A stretch of DNA of 64,000 nucleotides from Bacteroidales bacterium UBA1181 (GTDB taxonomy: Bacteria; Bacteroidota; Bacteroidia; Bacteroidales; Paludibacteraceae): contig DBYR01000014.1 in NCBI GenBank assembly GCA_002310215.1, positions 226,460 to 290,459 of the forward strand. Direction: 5' to 3'. Positions 31,197-40,588 of the stretch are shown piece by piece. Made by a program: the position numbers and the translations under genes. Within the stretch, counting starts at the first letter, position 1, and each line of letters begins with the position of its first letter. Under the pieces are notes generated by a model. That model saw only the letters and a program-made list of their open reading frames with translations. It was not told the DNA's origin and made no database searches.

Positions 31197-33386
31197 TTAT
31201 CTCAAGAACAACAATTCTCTATACTTAGGCAAGATCCACATCTGGTCGTCCACAATCAACTCCAGCTTATCGATGTGACGGCGGACTTCCTCGATCATCG
31301 GTGCCACATGGTCGTGGTAAGCGATGGCTCTTTCCCTTTCGCTATCGATCTTGTTCGCTTTCTTGCGCTCGTCGATCATCTTCTCCACCTTCTCGTTGAT
31401 GCTGGCGGTGTGGTCGGCGATCTGCTCGATGAGCGACAAGTTGTAGGCGTTCAGCTTCTTCGCCTTCTCGGCAGGGAAGACAGAGGCAACCTTCATCACG
31501 TTGTCTACCAATGAGCTCTGGTACTTCGTGGCTACAGGGAGGATCTGGTTGAGCGCCAAATCACCTAAGATACGTGATTCGATCTGTATCTTCTTCGTGT
31601 AGGTATCCCACTTGATTTCGTTGCGGGCCTTCAACTCCTTGGCGTTCATGACGTTCATCTTCTCGAACATGTTGATGGACGCCTTGTCCAAGTAGCGGTC
31701 GAAGATGACAGGGCAGCTCTTCTCCACGTCCAAGCCTCTCTTCTCGGCTTCAGCCACCCATTCGTCGGAGTATCCGTTTCCGTCGAAGCGGATAGGTTTG
31801 CAGGTCTTGATATCCTCTCTAACTACCTCCAGGATGGCGGCGAACTTAGGTGTTCCGTTGGCGATCAATGCGTCCACACGCTCCTTGAAGCTTGCCATCG
31901 CCTCGGCTACGGCCGTGTTGAGGGCGATCATGGCAGATGCGCAGTTCGCCTCTGAACCTACCGCACGGAACTCGAAACGGTTACCTGTGAAGGCGAACGG
32001 AGAGGTACGGTTACGGTCTGTGTTATCGATCAACAACTCAGGGATGGATGGAACGTCCAGTTTCAAGCCCTTCTTGCCTGCGAGTGTGATCAGTTGGTCG
32101 TTCTTTGATGTCTCGATCTGGTTCAAAGCGTCGGTCAACTGCTTGCCGAGGAAGGAAGAGATGATGGCCGGCGGTGCCTCGTTCGCACCCAAACGGTGTG
32201 CGTTGGTGGCGCTCATGATGGAAGCCTTCAACAATCCGTTGTGGCGGTATACACCCATCAAGGTCTCCACGACGATGGTGATGAAACGCAACGTGCTCTC
32301 TGAATCCTTGCCTGGCGCATGTAATACGATGCCTGTGTCGGTGGACAAAGACCAGTTGTTATGCTTGCCTGATCCGTTGATGCCTGCGAATGGTTTCTCG
32401 TGCAGCAACACGCGGAATCCGTGCTTGCGGGCCACTTTCCTCATCAATGACATGATGAGCATGTTATGGTCTACCGCCAAGTTACACTCCTCAAAGATTG
32501 GAGCCAACTCGAACTGGTTTGGTGCTACCTCGTTGTGGCGGGTCTTGCAAGGGATACCCAATTCCAATGCCTGGATCTCCAAGTCTCTCATGAAGGCTGC
32601 TACCCTGGAAGGAATGGCGCCGAAGTAGTGGTCTTCCATCTGCTGGTTCTTGGCGGACTCCCTACCCAAGAGGGTTCTTCCCGTCATCAGCAAGTCTGGA
32701 CGTGCGGAATACAAACCCTCGTCCACGAGGAAGTACTCCTGCTCCCAACCGAGGTTTGCCTGTACTTTCTTCACCTCTGGGTTGAAGTATTTCACAACGG
32801 CTGTCGTCGCTTTGTCTACGGCGCGGAGGGCCTTCTTCAAAGGTGCCTTGTAGTCGAGCGCCTCACCGGTATAGGAGATGAACACGGTAGGGATCATCAA
32901 GGTGTCGCCGACCACGAAGACTGGAGAGGCTGGGTCCCATGCGGAATAACCTCTGGCCTCGAAAGTGGAACGGATACCTCCGTTAGGGAAGGAAGAGGCG
33001 TCTGGCTCCTGCTGTACGAGCAGCTTGCCCTCGAATTCCTCCATCATGCCACCCTTACCGTCATGCTCCACGAATCCGTCATGTTTCTCCGCAGTACCTT
33101 CGGTCAATGGTTGGAACCAGTGTGTGTAGTGTGTTACGCCTAGGTCCATGGCCCATTTCTTCATGCCGGCAGCCACTTCGTCTGCTACGGAACGGTCAAG
33201 CGGTGCGCCGTTGTCGATCACGTCACACATCTTGGCATACACTTTAGCAGGAAGGTATTTGAACATCTTCTGCTTGTTGAAGACATACTTCGCGAAATAG
33301 ACGGACGGTCTATCGGCCGGTGTCTCTACCTCCAAGGCTTTTTTCCTGAAGGCTTCGCCTACTACTTTGAATCTTAAACTTGACAT
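31197..33386 (-). CDS. glnN: Glutamine synthetase, type III
   Basis: 729 residues, the size of GSIII (about 730) rather than GSI (450). Diagnostic segments include SFPNGGIRSTFEARGYSAWD, NEVAPNQFELAPIFEECN, and KPFAGINGSGKHNNWSLSTD. It condenses glutamate and ammonia to glutamine using ATP and forms dodecamers in known cases. It lies 49 nt after dapL on the same strand. Together with gltB at the window start it is the cell's main nitrogen-assimilation route. Confidence 0.96.
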   Translation of the reverse strand: MSSLRFKVVGEAFRKKALEVETPADRPSVYFAKYVFNKQKMFKYLPAKVYAKMCDVIDNGAPLDRSVADEVAAGMKKWAMDLGVTHYTHWFQPLTEGTAEKHDGFVEHDGKGGMMEEFEGKLLVQQEPDASSFPNGGIRSTFEARGYSAWDPASPVFVVGDTLMIPTVFISYTGEALDYKAPLKKALRAVDKATTAVVKYFNPEVKKVQANLGWEQEYFLVDEGLYSARPDLLMTGRTLLGRESAKNQQMEDHYFGAIPSRVAAFMRDLEIQALELGIPCKTRHNEVAPNQFELAPIFEECNLAVDHNMLIMSLMRKVARKHGFRVLLHEKPFAGINGSGKHNNWSLSTDTGIVLHAPGKDSESTLRFITIVVETLMGVYRHNGLLKASIMSATNAHRLGANEAPPAIISSFLGKQLTDALNQIETSKNDQLITLAGKKGLKLDVPSIPELLIDNTDRNRTSPFAFTGNRFEFRAVGSEANCASAMIALNTAVAEAMASFKERVDALIANGTPKFAAILEVVREDIKTCKPIRFDGNGYSDEWVAEAEKRGLDVEKSCPVIFDRYLDKASINMFEKMNVMNAKELKARNEIKWDTYTKKIQIESRILGDLALNQILPVATKYQSSLVDNVMKVASVFPAEKAKKLNAYNLSLIEQIADHTASINEKVEKMIDERKKANKIDSERERAIAYHDHVAPMIEEVRRHIDKLELIVDDQMWILPKYRELLFLR

Positions 33387-33435
33387 AGCCTAAAAATTTT
33401 ATTGTTGAATTGTTTCTTTCTATTGATTATCTCTC

Positions 33436-34659
33436 TTATAGTTTCCTGAACCTGCGCATAGCCTCCTCGCAGTTCGAGCGTTCTCCGAAGGCGGTCAGCC
33501 TGATATAGCCTTCGCCGCTCGGACCGAAGCCCACGCCTGGGGTGCCTACCACATTGGCCTCGTAGAGCATCTGCTCGAAGAACTTCCAGGAGGTGGTTCC
33601 GTTAGGCGTCTTCACCCAAAGGTATGGCGCGTTTTCTCCGCCGAACACCTGATAACCGAGCGATGTGAGTCCCTCCTTCATGATCTTGGCGTTGGTCATG
33701 TAGTAGTTGATGGTCTCCCGCACCTGGCTCTTACCCTCTGGGGTGTATATGGCTTCCGCACCACGCTGCGTGATGTAGGATGTTCCGTTGAACTTGGTGC
33801 ACTGTCTTCTGTTCCAGAGCCTGTTCAGAGGAATGCGCTCGCCTGAGAGCGTGGAGGCGGTCAACTCTTTCGGTACCACCGTGTATCCGCATCTCACACC
33901 TGTGAAACCAGCCGTTTTGGAGAAGCTGCGGAACTCGATCGCCACCTTCTTCGCACCCCGTATCTCATAGATGGAGTGGGGGATGTCCGGGTTCTGGATA
34001 TATGCCTCGTAGGCTGCGTCGTACATGATGATGGCGTCGTTCTTTATCGCGTAGTTGACCCATTTCTTCAACTCCTCGGCGGAGAGGACCGTTCCCGTCG
34101 GGTTGTTAGGGTAACATAAGTAGATGATGTCCACCCTGTGGTTAGGGATCTGCGGCACGAAGTTATTCTCCATGTTGGTCGGCAGGTAGGTCACATTGCT
34201 CCATTTGCCGTCCTCGAGTACGCCCGCCCGTCCGCACATGACGTTGGAGTCGATGTAGACAGGGTAGATCGGGTCGGTCACTCCGATGCTGTTGTCATGA
34301 CGAAGAATATCTCCGATGTTGCCCGTGTCGCTTTTGCTTCCGTCGCTGATGAAGACCTCGTCCGGATCCAGCTTCACGCCCCTTGGCTCGTAATCGTTTT
34401 TGATGATGGCGTTGATGAGGAAGTCATAACCGTGCTCCGGTCCGTATCCTCTGAACGTGCTCGCTTCCCCCATTTCGTCCACCGCCTTGTGCATCGCTTC
34501 CAATGACGCCTTAGGCAATGGTCGGGTGACATCCCCGATACCCAAGCGGATGATCTCCGCCTTCGGATGCACTACCTTGAACGTGTTCACCTTCTTGGCG
34601 ATATCCGTAAACAAATAGTTGTCCGGCAACTTCATGAAATGTTCGTTCGCTAAAGCCAT
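33436..34659 (-). CDS. dapL: LL-diaminopimelate aminotransferase
   Basis: 407 residues, the usual length. EFRSFSKTAGFTGVRCGY contains the PLP lysine; CYPNNPTGTVLS and YDAAYEAYIQNP are aminotransferase I/II motifs; the N-terminal LPDNYLFTDIAKKVNTFK is typical of DapL. It converts tetrahydrodipicolinate directly to LL-diaminopimelate for lysine and peptidoglycan, bypassing the DapD/C/E steps. dapF, the next enzyme, precedes it by 27 nt, so the two are co-transcribed. Confidence 0.96.
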   Translation of the reverse strand: MALANEHFMKLPDNYLFTDIAKKVNTFKVVHPKAEIIRLGIGDVTRPLPKASLEAMHKAVDEMGEASTFRGYGPEHGYDFLINAIIKNDYEPRGVKLDPDEVFISDGSKSDTGNIGDILRHDNSIGVTDPIYPVYIDSNVMCGRAGVLEDGKWSNVTYLPTNMENNFVPQIPNHRVDIIYLCYPNNPTGTVLSAEELKKWVNYAIKNDAIIMYDAAYEAYIQNPDIPHSIYEIRGAKKVAIEFRSFSKTAGFTGVRCGYTVVPKELTASTLSGERIPLNRLWNRRQCTKFNGTSYITQRGAEAIYTPEGKSQVRETINYYMTNAKIMKEGLTSLGYQVFGGENAPYLWVKTPNGTTSWKFFEQMLYEANVVGTPGVGFGPSGEGYIRLTAFGERSNCEEAMRRFRKL

Positions 34660-34686
34660 ATCTCTAATCCTCTCTGTATGTTTTAA

Positions 34687-35538
34687 TTATATTTTTATTT
34701 TTCCTTCAAATGTTATGGCGGCCTCTCCCGTCATGTAGATGTGCTCGTCCTTCTCGTTCCATTCGATGGTGAGGTCTCCGCCATCCATGCGCACGATGTT
34801 CTTACGGACGCTTTTTTTGTTTAGCACGGCTGCGGTCAGGGTAGCGCAGGCGCCGGTGCCGCAGGCCATAGTGATGCCGGATCCTCTTTCCCACACCCTC
34901 ATGCGCAGGCTGCCGTCCTCCTTCGTCTCGACGAACTCCACGTTCACCCGTTCAGGGAAGAGCGGATGGTGCTCGATCAGCGGACCGACGGTCGGCACAT
35001 CCACATCGTTCAGGCTGGAGACGAAGATCACGAAGTGCGGATTGCCCATCGACACGAATGTTCCCCTGAACTGTTTTCCGGCCACCTCTATCGGTGCGTC
35101 GAAGAGGGTTCCGTCCGGCGTGTCCACCTGTCCTTTGTTGGAGAGGATAGGCTTACCCATGTTGACGGTGACGAATGGTACCTTACCGTCCTTCACGTGC
35201 AACGATAAGTATTTGATGCCCGAGAGGGTCTCCAGCGTGACCTCCGTCTTGCGGGTCAGGCCCTTCTCGTATACATATTTGCCGACGCAGCGGGAAGCAT
35301 TTCCGCACATCCTCGCTTCTGACCCGTCCGCGTTGAAGATTCTCATGCTGAAGTCAGCCACGTCGGAGCGTCCGATCAGGACGAGGCCGTCCGAACCAAT
35401 TCCGAAATGTGAGCGGCTCCACAGAATGGACAGTTCCTCTGGATTTCCAATCGGATACTCCATTGTATTGACATAGATGTAGTCGTTTCCTGCGCCCTGC
35501 ATCTTCGTGAATTCTATGCATTCTGTCAATGTGTCCAT
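34687..35538 (-). CDS. dapF: Diaminopimelate epimerase
   Basis: 283 residues. The two active-site cysteines are in MCGNASRCVGKYV and ACGTGACATL, the paired thiol base and acid that interconvert LL- and meso-diaminopimelate. FTKMQGAGNDYIYV is the conserved N-terminus. First gene of dapF-dapL-glnN. A TATATTTG box lies about 40 nt upstream. Confidence 0.96.
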   Translation of the reverse strand: MDTLTECIEFTKMQGAGNDYIYVNTMEYPIGNPEELSILWSRSHFGIGSDGLVLIGRSDVADFSMRIFNADGSEARMCGNASRCVGKYVYEKGLTRKTEVTLETLSGIKYLSLHVKDGKVPFVTVNMGKPILSNKGQVDTPDGTLFDAPIEVAGKQFRGTFVSMGNPHFVIFVSSLNDVDVPTVGPLIEHHPLFPERVNVEFVETKEDGSLRMRVWERGSGITMACGTGACATLTAAVLNKKSVRKNIVRMDGGDLTIEWNEKDEHIYMTGEAAITFEGKIKI

Positions 35539-35579
35539 TCGTTTTTCTTTTTGTCTATCTTTTTGCTATTAAAACAATG

Positions 35580-35587
35580 CAAATATA
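35580..35587 (-). promoter_or_regulatory. -7 box for dapF-dapL-glnN
   Basis: Minus strand TATATTTG, 42 nt before the dapF start. The rest of 35588-35908 is AT-rich with no gene seen. Confidence 0.5.
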
Positions 35588-35908
35588 TAACATTTTGACA
35601 TTGATAGTATGCTTTTGGTGGTGTTTATGATAGTTTTTGTTAAAGATTTAATAAATTGAAAGTAGAATATATGGTTGTGCTTATAATTTATAATTGATTA
35701 TGGCGATTATATATTTAATTGTAAGTTGTATAAAAGCGTATTTTGTTGGATTATTTCTGTATATATCGCCAAATTGGCTCAATGTGCATCTTATTTTGTG
35801 GTTTTTCGTTACTTTTTGCGCTAAAAATATATTTTCAACTGACATTTTGTTAGATTAATTGCCGACAAGTTGCGTGGCTTAAACTGCTGTGCTTAATGCC
35901 ACCCCCAA

Positions 35909-35945
35909 AACAAAACGCCTGCACTCACATCGGATGCAGGCGTTT
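35909..35945 (-). terminator. Terminator after the 35968 membrane-protein gene
   Basis: Perfect 11-bp arms AAACGCCTGCA (35913-35923) and TGCAGGCGTTT (35935-35945); the minus-strand product ends TTTTGTTTT. It begins 22 bp past the stop codon. Confidence 0.75.
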
Positions 35946-35967
35946 CAATATATTATAAACTGAATTT

Positions 35968-36891
35968 CTAAGGCAACAGCAGGTAACAGAAGAAACTGAT
36001 AACGGCCATCACTATGGATATGATCGCATATATACGTACATCTTTCTCCTCGTTGACATATTCATCCCCATCGTGCGCAATCTTATAAATTTCTTTAAAT
36101 GTCTCCTCCGACAGCGGACCAAGCAAAGAATTCTTGCGGAAACGGTTCGTCATGTATGGACCGATGACGAGTAATACGACCAGGCAAAGAGAAAACCCGA
36201 AGACCAGGAGGGATAATCCCTTGTAATAAGAAAGGGAATGGGAATTCGCTCCCCCGAGGAAGCCCACACATGTAACAATAACGACGAATAGACATACGAA
36301 TACCCATAACATAATATCCCTCTCCTTGTAGAAAAGAGGAACATACCGTTCGCACTCTTTCATGAACTCCACTTTCGCGTCATCCGTCAATCTTTTTTCC
36401 TCGATTAATCTGTCGCGGTATTTGTTCCATTGGGCACCAATCAGTCTGCCGCTCCAGAAATTAACCGCATTGTGGATATCCTCCTTCGTGTATGCGTATT
36501 TTACTATGTCGATATCCTCTACTTCTTTCTCACCGTTTTGAGTGTATTCGATGCGGAAATAAGTTTGTTTCTTCTTGTGATAGACATATGCGTAGTCTAT
36601 GAATTTCCAGACCAATATATTGTATGTGTCTATTTGTATACCATTCCCGGAGATGATGATGGGGTGCAACTTCGCGCTGTTCAGGAAAAAATAGACTGTA
36701 GCGATAAGGAATGGCAAAGTGAACGCTCCAGAGAGAACCATGAACTTAAACCTTTCTTCCTGCACACACGTAACGCACAAAAAGAAACTGATAATCAATT
36801 GAATGACAGTAACGACCAAAAGCTCCGGGTGGGGTATTTTCTTCGGCCGCATTATTAGATCTTCACCTTCGCTCCACATGTTTTTCTCCAA
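35968..36891 (-). CDS. Hypothetical membrane protein, tandem paralogue 2
   Basis: 307 residues with four predicted helices: about 24-42, 48-68, 205-225 and 235-252, plus a terminal one near 285-305. MWSEGEDLIMRPKKIPHPEL at the start matches WSEGEDLVLKSKKIPHPEL in the neighbouring paralogue, and the central soluble part (IDYAYVYHKKKQTYFRIEY ... FWSGRLI) is also shared. No known domain recognised. Separated from the paralogue by 74 bp; both are probably transcribed from bcp. Confidence 0.7.
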   Translation of the reverse strand: MEKNMWSEGEDLIMRPKKIPHPELLVVTVIQLIISFFLCVTCVQEERFKFMVLSGAFTLPFLIATVYFFLNSAKLHPIIISGNGIQIDTYNILVWKFIDYAYVYHKKKQTYFRIEYTQNGEKEVEDIDIVKYAYTKEDIHNAVNFWSGRLIGAQWNKYRDRLIEEKRLTDDAKVEFMKECERYVPLFYKERDIMLWVFVCLFVVIVTCVGFLGGANSHSLSYYKGLSLLVFGFSLCLVVLLVIGPYMTNRFRKNSLLGPLSEETFKEIYKIAHDGDEYVNEEKDVRIYAIISIVMAVISFFCYLLLP

Positions 36892-36965
36892 CTGAATTTT
36901 TCACATAACACATTGGACTAAATTTCTGCGCAAAGTTAACCTTTTCTTTCCATATTCATTCGACC

Positions 36966-37934
36966 TCAGGGTAGATAAATGGCAAAATACAAGGAAATGA
37001 AGGCTGCCACAGTGGCACAGAGGAAGAATATCCAAAAACCGATGCCACCATTACCCCTTTTTATCATGAAACTGGAACTCCTGCTCACAATAGTACAGAT
37101 GTCGTTGTATTCGGAATCGGTGAGTTGTTCAATTATCGGATTCCTGCGTACAACGTCCTCTATGAAATAGCGTATAAATCCTGCGATGATCAGGATAAGA
37201 AGGGCTGTAAATGCGGCAATGGCAAGCTGACGATCATCGGATAAATCTATGAATATGATAAATAAAATGAGGTGGACGGTGAGGAATGTGATAAGGGCAG
37301 TTAGATACAGACGTGATTTCAAGTTGCATCCTTTTTCGAGAATTGGAATACTCTTTAGGCACATCTCGTAGAAGCTTTGCCGCTCCTCCCCCGTCATGTT
37401 CCGCTCTGCGATGAACTCGTCACGGTGCTTGTCCGACAACTTGCTTATCGGTCTCTTGCTCCAGAAAGCGATCGCCTTCTCAAGATCCTCCTTTTTGTAC
37501 TTGTAACAGCGCAAATCGAACTGCGCATTGCTTTTTTCCCCGTTTATATTCTGTTCGATGAAAAGGTGATTCCCCGCTTTTTTCACGTAAACAATATATG
37601 CATAGTCGATTGTGTTCCAGAGTCGTACGTCATACATCCCAGTTTGAATACCATTCCCTGAGATGATGATGTCATGCCGCTTCGCGCTATCTATGATGTC
37701 ATCCACAATCAAATATATAAGTATGGCGAGTATCCCCAATAAAACGAGTGCCCCCAGCCACCACTTGTTGGAGGTTAGATCAGTATTATAAACAACAAAC
37801 AAACATAACAAGGACCATAAAAATGTATAGATCCATAACTCCGGGTGGGGTATTTTCTTCGACTTTAATACAAGATCCTCACCCTCACTCCATGTGACTT
37901 TGGGTTTGATAAAGAAGTCTAGAAAATCACTCAT
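36966..37934 (-). CDS. Hypothetical membrane protein, tandem paralogue 1
   Basis: 322 residues from the ATG at 37934. That start overlaps the bcp stop as ATGA, implying translational coupling; a longer reading back to 38246 is only the other frame of bcp. Four or five membrane helices (about 37-53, 58-78, 215-250, 300-318) surround a soluble centre shared with the next gene. Function unknown; coupling to a peroxiredoxin is the only hint. Confidence 0.72.
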   Translation of the reverse strand: MSDFLDFFIKPKVTWSEGEDLVLKSKKIPHPELWIYTFLWSLLCLFVVYNTDLTSNKWWLGALVLLGILAILIYLIVDDIIDSAKRHDIIISGNGIQTGMYDVRLWNTIDYAYIVYVKKAGNHLFIEQNINGEKSNAQFDLRCYKYKKEDLEKAIAFWSKRPISKLSDKHRDEFIAERNMTGEERQSFYEMCLKSIPILEKGCNLKSRLYLTALITFLTVHLILFIIFIDLSDDRQLAIAAFTALLILIIAGFIRYFIEDVVRRNPIIEQLTDSEYNDICTIVSRSSSFMIKRGNGGIGFWIFFLCATVAAFISLYFAIYLP

Positions 37935-38374
37935 AATATTTGCGTCGTATGGTTCTTGGTATCTACCTTGCCGATAGCGTCGATAATGATGCCCTGCTCG
38001 TCGATGACGTAGGTGGTTCGCAGTGTGCCTTCCGTCACCTTCCCGTACATTTTCTTCTCGCCCCAGGCCTCGTAGGCTTTCAGGATGGTGAGGTCGGTGT
38101 CTGCGATGAGGTGGAAGGGTAGGTTGTACTTGGCGATGAAACGTTGGTGGGAGGCGGCGCTGTCCCGGCTGACCCCGATGACCTCGTAGCCTAAGGAGAG
38201 GAAACGCTCGTAGTTGTCCCGCAAGTCGCATGCCTCGGCCGTGCAACCCGGGGTGCTGTCCTTCGGGTAGAAATAGATCACCAGTTTCTTTCCCGCGAAA
38301 TCCGTGAGTTTCACTATGTTTCCGTTCTCGTCTTGCCCCTCGAAGTAGGGCGCTTTGGTTCCTTTTGCTAACAT
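37931..38374 (-). CDS. bcp: Thioredoxin-dependent thiol peroxidase (BCP/PrxQ)
   Basis: 147 residues. FYPKDSTPGCTAEACDLRD has the peroxidatic Cys44 and, five residues later, the resolving Cys49 of the PrxQ alpha-2 type. LAKGTKAPYFEGQDENGN is the normal start. It reduces hydrogen and organic peroxides using thioredoxin. The stop overlaps the downstream membrane-protein start by four bases. Confidence 0.93.
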   Translation of the reverse strand: MLAKGTKAPYFEGQDENGNIVKLTDFAGKKLVIYFYPKDSTPGCTAEACDLRDNYERFLSLGYEVIGVSRDSAASHQRFIAKYNLPFHLIADTDLTILKAYEAWGEKKMYGKVTEGTLRTTYVIDEQGIIIDAIGKVDTKNHTTQIL

Positions 38375-38423
38375 GGTTGATTCGTTATGTCTTTGTTTAT
38401 GAATACCTCTGTGATTTTCTCAT

Positions 38424-38431
38424 CAAATATA
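38424..38431 (-). promoter_or_regulatory. -7 box for bcp
   Basis: Minus strand TATATTTG, about 50 nt upstream of the bcp start codon; -33 element unclear. Confidence 0.5.
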
Positions 38432-38493
38432 CAACGATTTTGCTCTGTGGTAAAGGTTTTTCGCAAAAATGTGTAAAATTCCGTATTTTCCCC

Positions 38494-38520
38494 TATCTTT
38501 GTGTCTGCCGAATGTTCGGC
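38494..38520 (+). promoter_or_regulatory. -7 box and palindrome before the dinD relic
   Basis: TATCTTTG (38494-38501) followed after six bases by the perfect palindrome GCCGAA-TG-TTCGGC (38507-38520), which sits over the expected transcription start. Possible operator of a damage-inducible gene. Confidence 0.5.
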
Positions 38521-38562
38521 TGTCTGTTTTGATATTGTGGCAATTATATAAATATTATACTT

Positions 38563-38858
38563 ATGAAAAAAGAAGAAATATTTGCTTTGTTCAAAAGCTA
38601 TGAAGAAGCGGTCTGTATGATTAACGAGACTGAGTGTTGGAGTGCAAGAGATCTATGTTCTCTGTTGGGTTATACCCAATGGCGCAATTTTATCCATGTG
38701 ATTGATAAAGCAAAAGAATCCTGTAATAATGCGGGACAGTCGTTGACTGATCATTTTGCTGACGTCAGCAAAATGATAAATCTTGCAAAAGGTGCTTTGC
38801 GTGAAGTGGACGACATCATGCATACCCGTTTGCTCGTTATCTTGCAGCACAGAAGTAG
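38563..38858 (+). pseudogene. Relic of DNA-damage-inducible protein DinD
   Basis: The first 89 codons match the DinD N-terminus (MKKEEIFALFKSYEE, CWSARDLCSLLGYTQWRNF, ITDHF-like SLTDHFADVSKM, EVDDIMHTR). One base is then missing near 38830: the alternative frame restores ARYLAAQK, as in intact DinD, before a TAG at 38856-38858. The remaining two-thirds of the gene are absent. The uncorrected frame would run to 38967 with unrelated residues. Confidence 0.7.
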
Positions 38859-38964
38859 ACCCACGAAACCCGCAGAAAGCTTTCGCTCAGACTTGTCTTT
38901 AACCCCTCTTGGCGCAAAAAAGAAAGATGGCGTGTTCGTGGTGGAATTATATGTGCTTTTTTGC

Positions 38965-38972
38965 TAACTTCG
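38965..38972 (+). promoter_or_regulatory. -7 box of prfC (TTCG variant)
   Basis: TAACTTCG, followed by CGCC, 24 nt before the ATG at 38996. The same TAnnTTCG-CGCC arrangement precedes dapA (59394). Confidence 0.4.
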
Positions 38973-38995
38973 CGCCATAATTGAATAATGAAATT

Positions 38996-40576
38996 ATGGG
39001 CTTATCAGAAGAGATTAAAAGAAGACGTACTTTTGCGATTATCAGTCACCCGGATGCCGGAAAGACTACATTGACGGAGAAACTATTGCTATTTGGTGGC
39101 GCTATCCACATCGCGGGGGCCGTTAAATCCAATAAGATAAAAAAGACTGCCACGTCCGACTGGATGGAGATCGAGAAGCAGCGTGGTATCTCCGTGGCGA
39201 CTTCCGTCATGGCTTTCGATTACAATGGCTTCAAAATCAATATCCTTGACACACCGGGTCACCAGGACTTCCAGGAGGACACGTTCCGTACGCTGACCGC
39301 CGTCGATAGCGTTATCATCGTCGTCGATTGCGCGAAGGGTGTCGAGGCGCAGACCCGTAAGCTCATGAACGTCTGCCGTATGCGTAACACGCCGGTCATC
39401 GTCTTTGTCAATAAGATGGACCGCAACGGTAACAACCCGTTCGACCTGATGGACGAACTCGAGAAGGAGCTGAATATCCGTGTCCGCCCGCTCTCTTGGC
39501 CTATCAACCAAGGAGATAAGTTCAAGGGCGTTTATAATCTCTACGAACAAAAACTGAATCTGTATACACCTAGCAAACAGGTTGTTACAGAGAATATCGA
39601 ATTCAAGGACGTCAACAGCCCTGAGCTTGAGAAGCATATCGGTGAGGAGGACGCGCAACAACTGCGCGAGGATATCGACCTTATCAATGGGGTCTATTCG
39701 GACCTAGATGTGAATGAGTATCTGGCGGGCCAAGTGGCGCCGGTCTTCTTCGGTAGTGCGCTTAACAACTTCGGTGTGAAGGAGTTGCTCGATTGCTTCT
39801 GCCAAATCGCGCCTACACCGCAGCCTACCCAGACGGAGGAGCGTGTGGTGAAACCAGACGAGACGGCTTTCTCGGGCTTCGTCTTCAAGATCCATGCCAA
39901 CATGGACCCGAACCATCGCAGCTGCATCGCTTTCGTGAAGGTATGCTCGGGCAAGTTCGAGCGCAATGTCAACTATAAGCATGTGCGCCTCGATAAGATG
40001 ATGAAGTTCTCCGCTCCGACCTGCTTCATGGCGCAGAAGAAGGAGACGGTCGACGAGGCTTGGCCAGGCGATATCGTGGGTCTTCCAGACTCGGGCGGAA
40101 CGTTCAAGATCGGCGACACGCTCACCTCCGGCGAGACCATCCACTTCAAGGGATTGCCTAGCTTCTCGCCTGAGATGTTCAAATACATAGAGAACGATGA
40201 CCCGATGAAGGCAAAACAGCTGGCAAAGGGTATCGAACAACTGATGGGCGAGGGTGTTGCCCAAGTCTTCACCAACCAATTCAACGGACGCAAGATCATC
40301 GGTACGGTCGGACAACTCCAGTTCGAGGTCATCCAGTACCGCCTGCTGCATGAGTACAACGCGAAGTGTCGCTGGGAGCCTATCAACCTCTACAAGGCTT
40401 GCTGGATCGAGAGTGACGATGCCGAGGCGTTGGATACCTTCAAGAAGCGTAAGTACCAATATATGGCCAAGGATATGGAGGATAGGGATGTCTTCCTCGC
40501 CGACTCGGGCTATATCCTCCAGATGGCGCAGACGGACTTTCCTAAGATCAGGTTCCATTTCTCTTCTGAATTTTAA
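38996..40576 (+). CDS. prfC: Peptide chain release factor 3
   Basis: 526 residues from the ATG at 38996 (MGLSEEIKRRRTFAII); an upstream in-frame TTG adds five residues and is unlikely. SHPDAGKTTLTEKLL is the P-loop, DTPGHQDF the G3 and NKMDR the G4 motif of translational GTPases; the C-terminal region KRKYQYMAKDMEDRDVFLA is RF3-specific. RF3 removes RF1/RF2 from the ribosome after termination. It is followed by a thioesterase and trmD on the same strand. Confidence 0.96.
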   Translation: MGLSEEIKRRRTFAIISHPDAGKTTLTEKLLLFGGAIHIAGAVKSNKIKKTATSDWMEIEKQRGISVATSVMAFDYNGFKINILDTPGHQDFQEDTFRTLTAVDSVIIVVDCAKGVEAQTRKLMNVCRMRNTPVIVFVNKMDRNGNNPFDLMDELEKELNIRVRPLSWPINQGDKFKGVYNLYEQKLNLYTPSKQVVTENIEFKDVNSPELEKHIGEEDAQQLREDIDLINGVYSDLDVNEYLAGQVAPVFFGSALNNFGVKELLDCFCQIAPTPQPTQTEERVVKPDETAFSGFVFKIHANMDPNHRSCIAFVKVCSGKFERNVNYKHVRLDKMMKFSAPTCFMAQKKETVDEAWPGDIVGLPDSGGTFKIGDTLTSGETIHFKGLPSFSPEMFKYIENDDPMKAKQLAKGIEQLMGEGVAQVFTNQFNGRKIIGTVGQLQFEVIQYRLLHEYNAKCRWEPINLYKACWIESDDAEALDTFKKRKYQYMAKDMEDRDVFLADSGYILQMAQTDFPKIRFHFSSEF

Positions 40577-40588
40577 TTGATTACGGTT

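Noticed and set aside
37935..38246. N-terminal extension of the membrane protein beginning at 37934
   Set aside because: It is an alternative frame of bcp, arginine- and proline-rich, and the ATGA overlap gives a better start.
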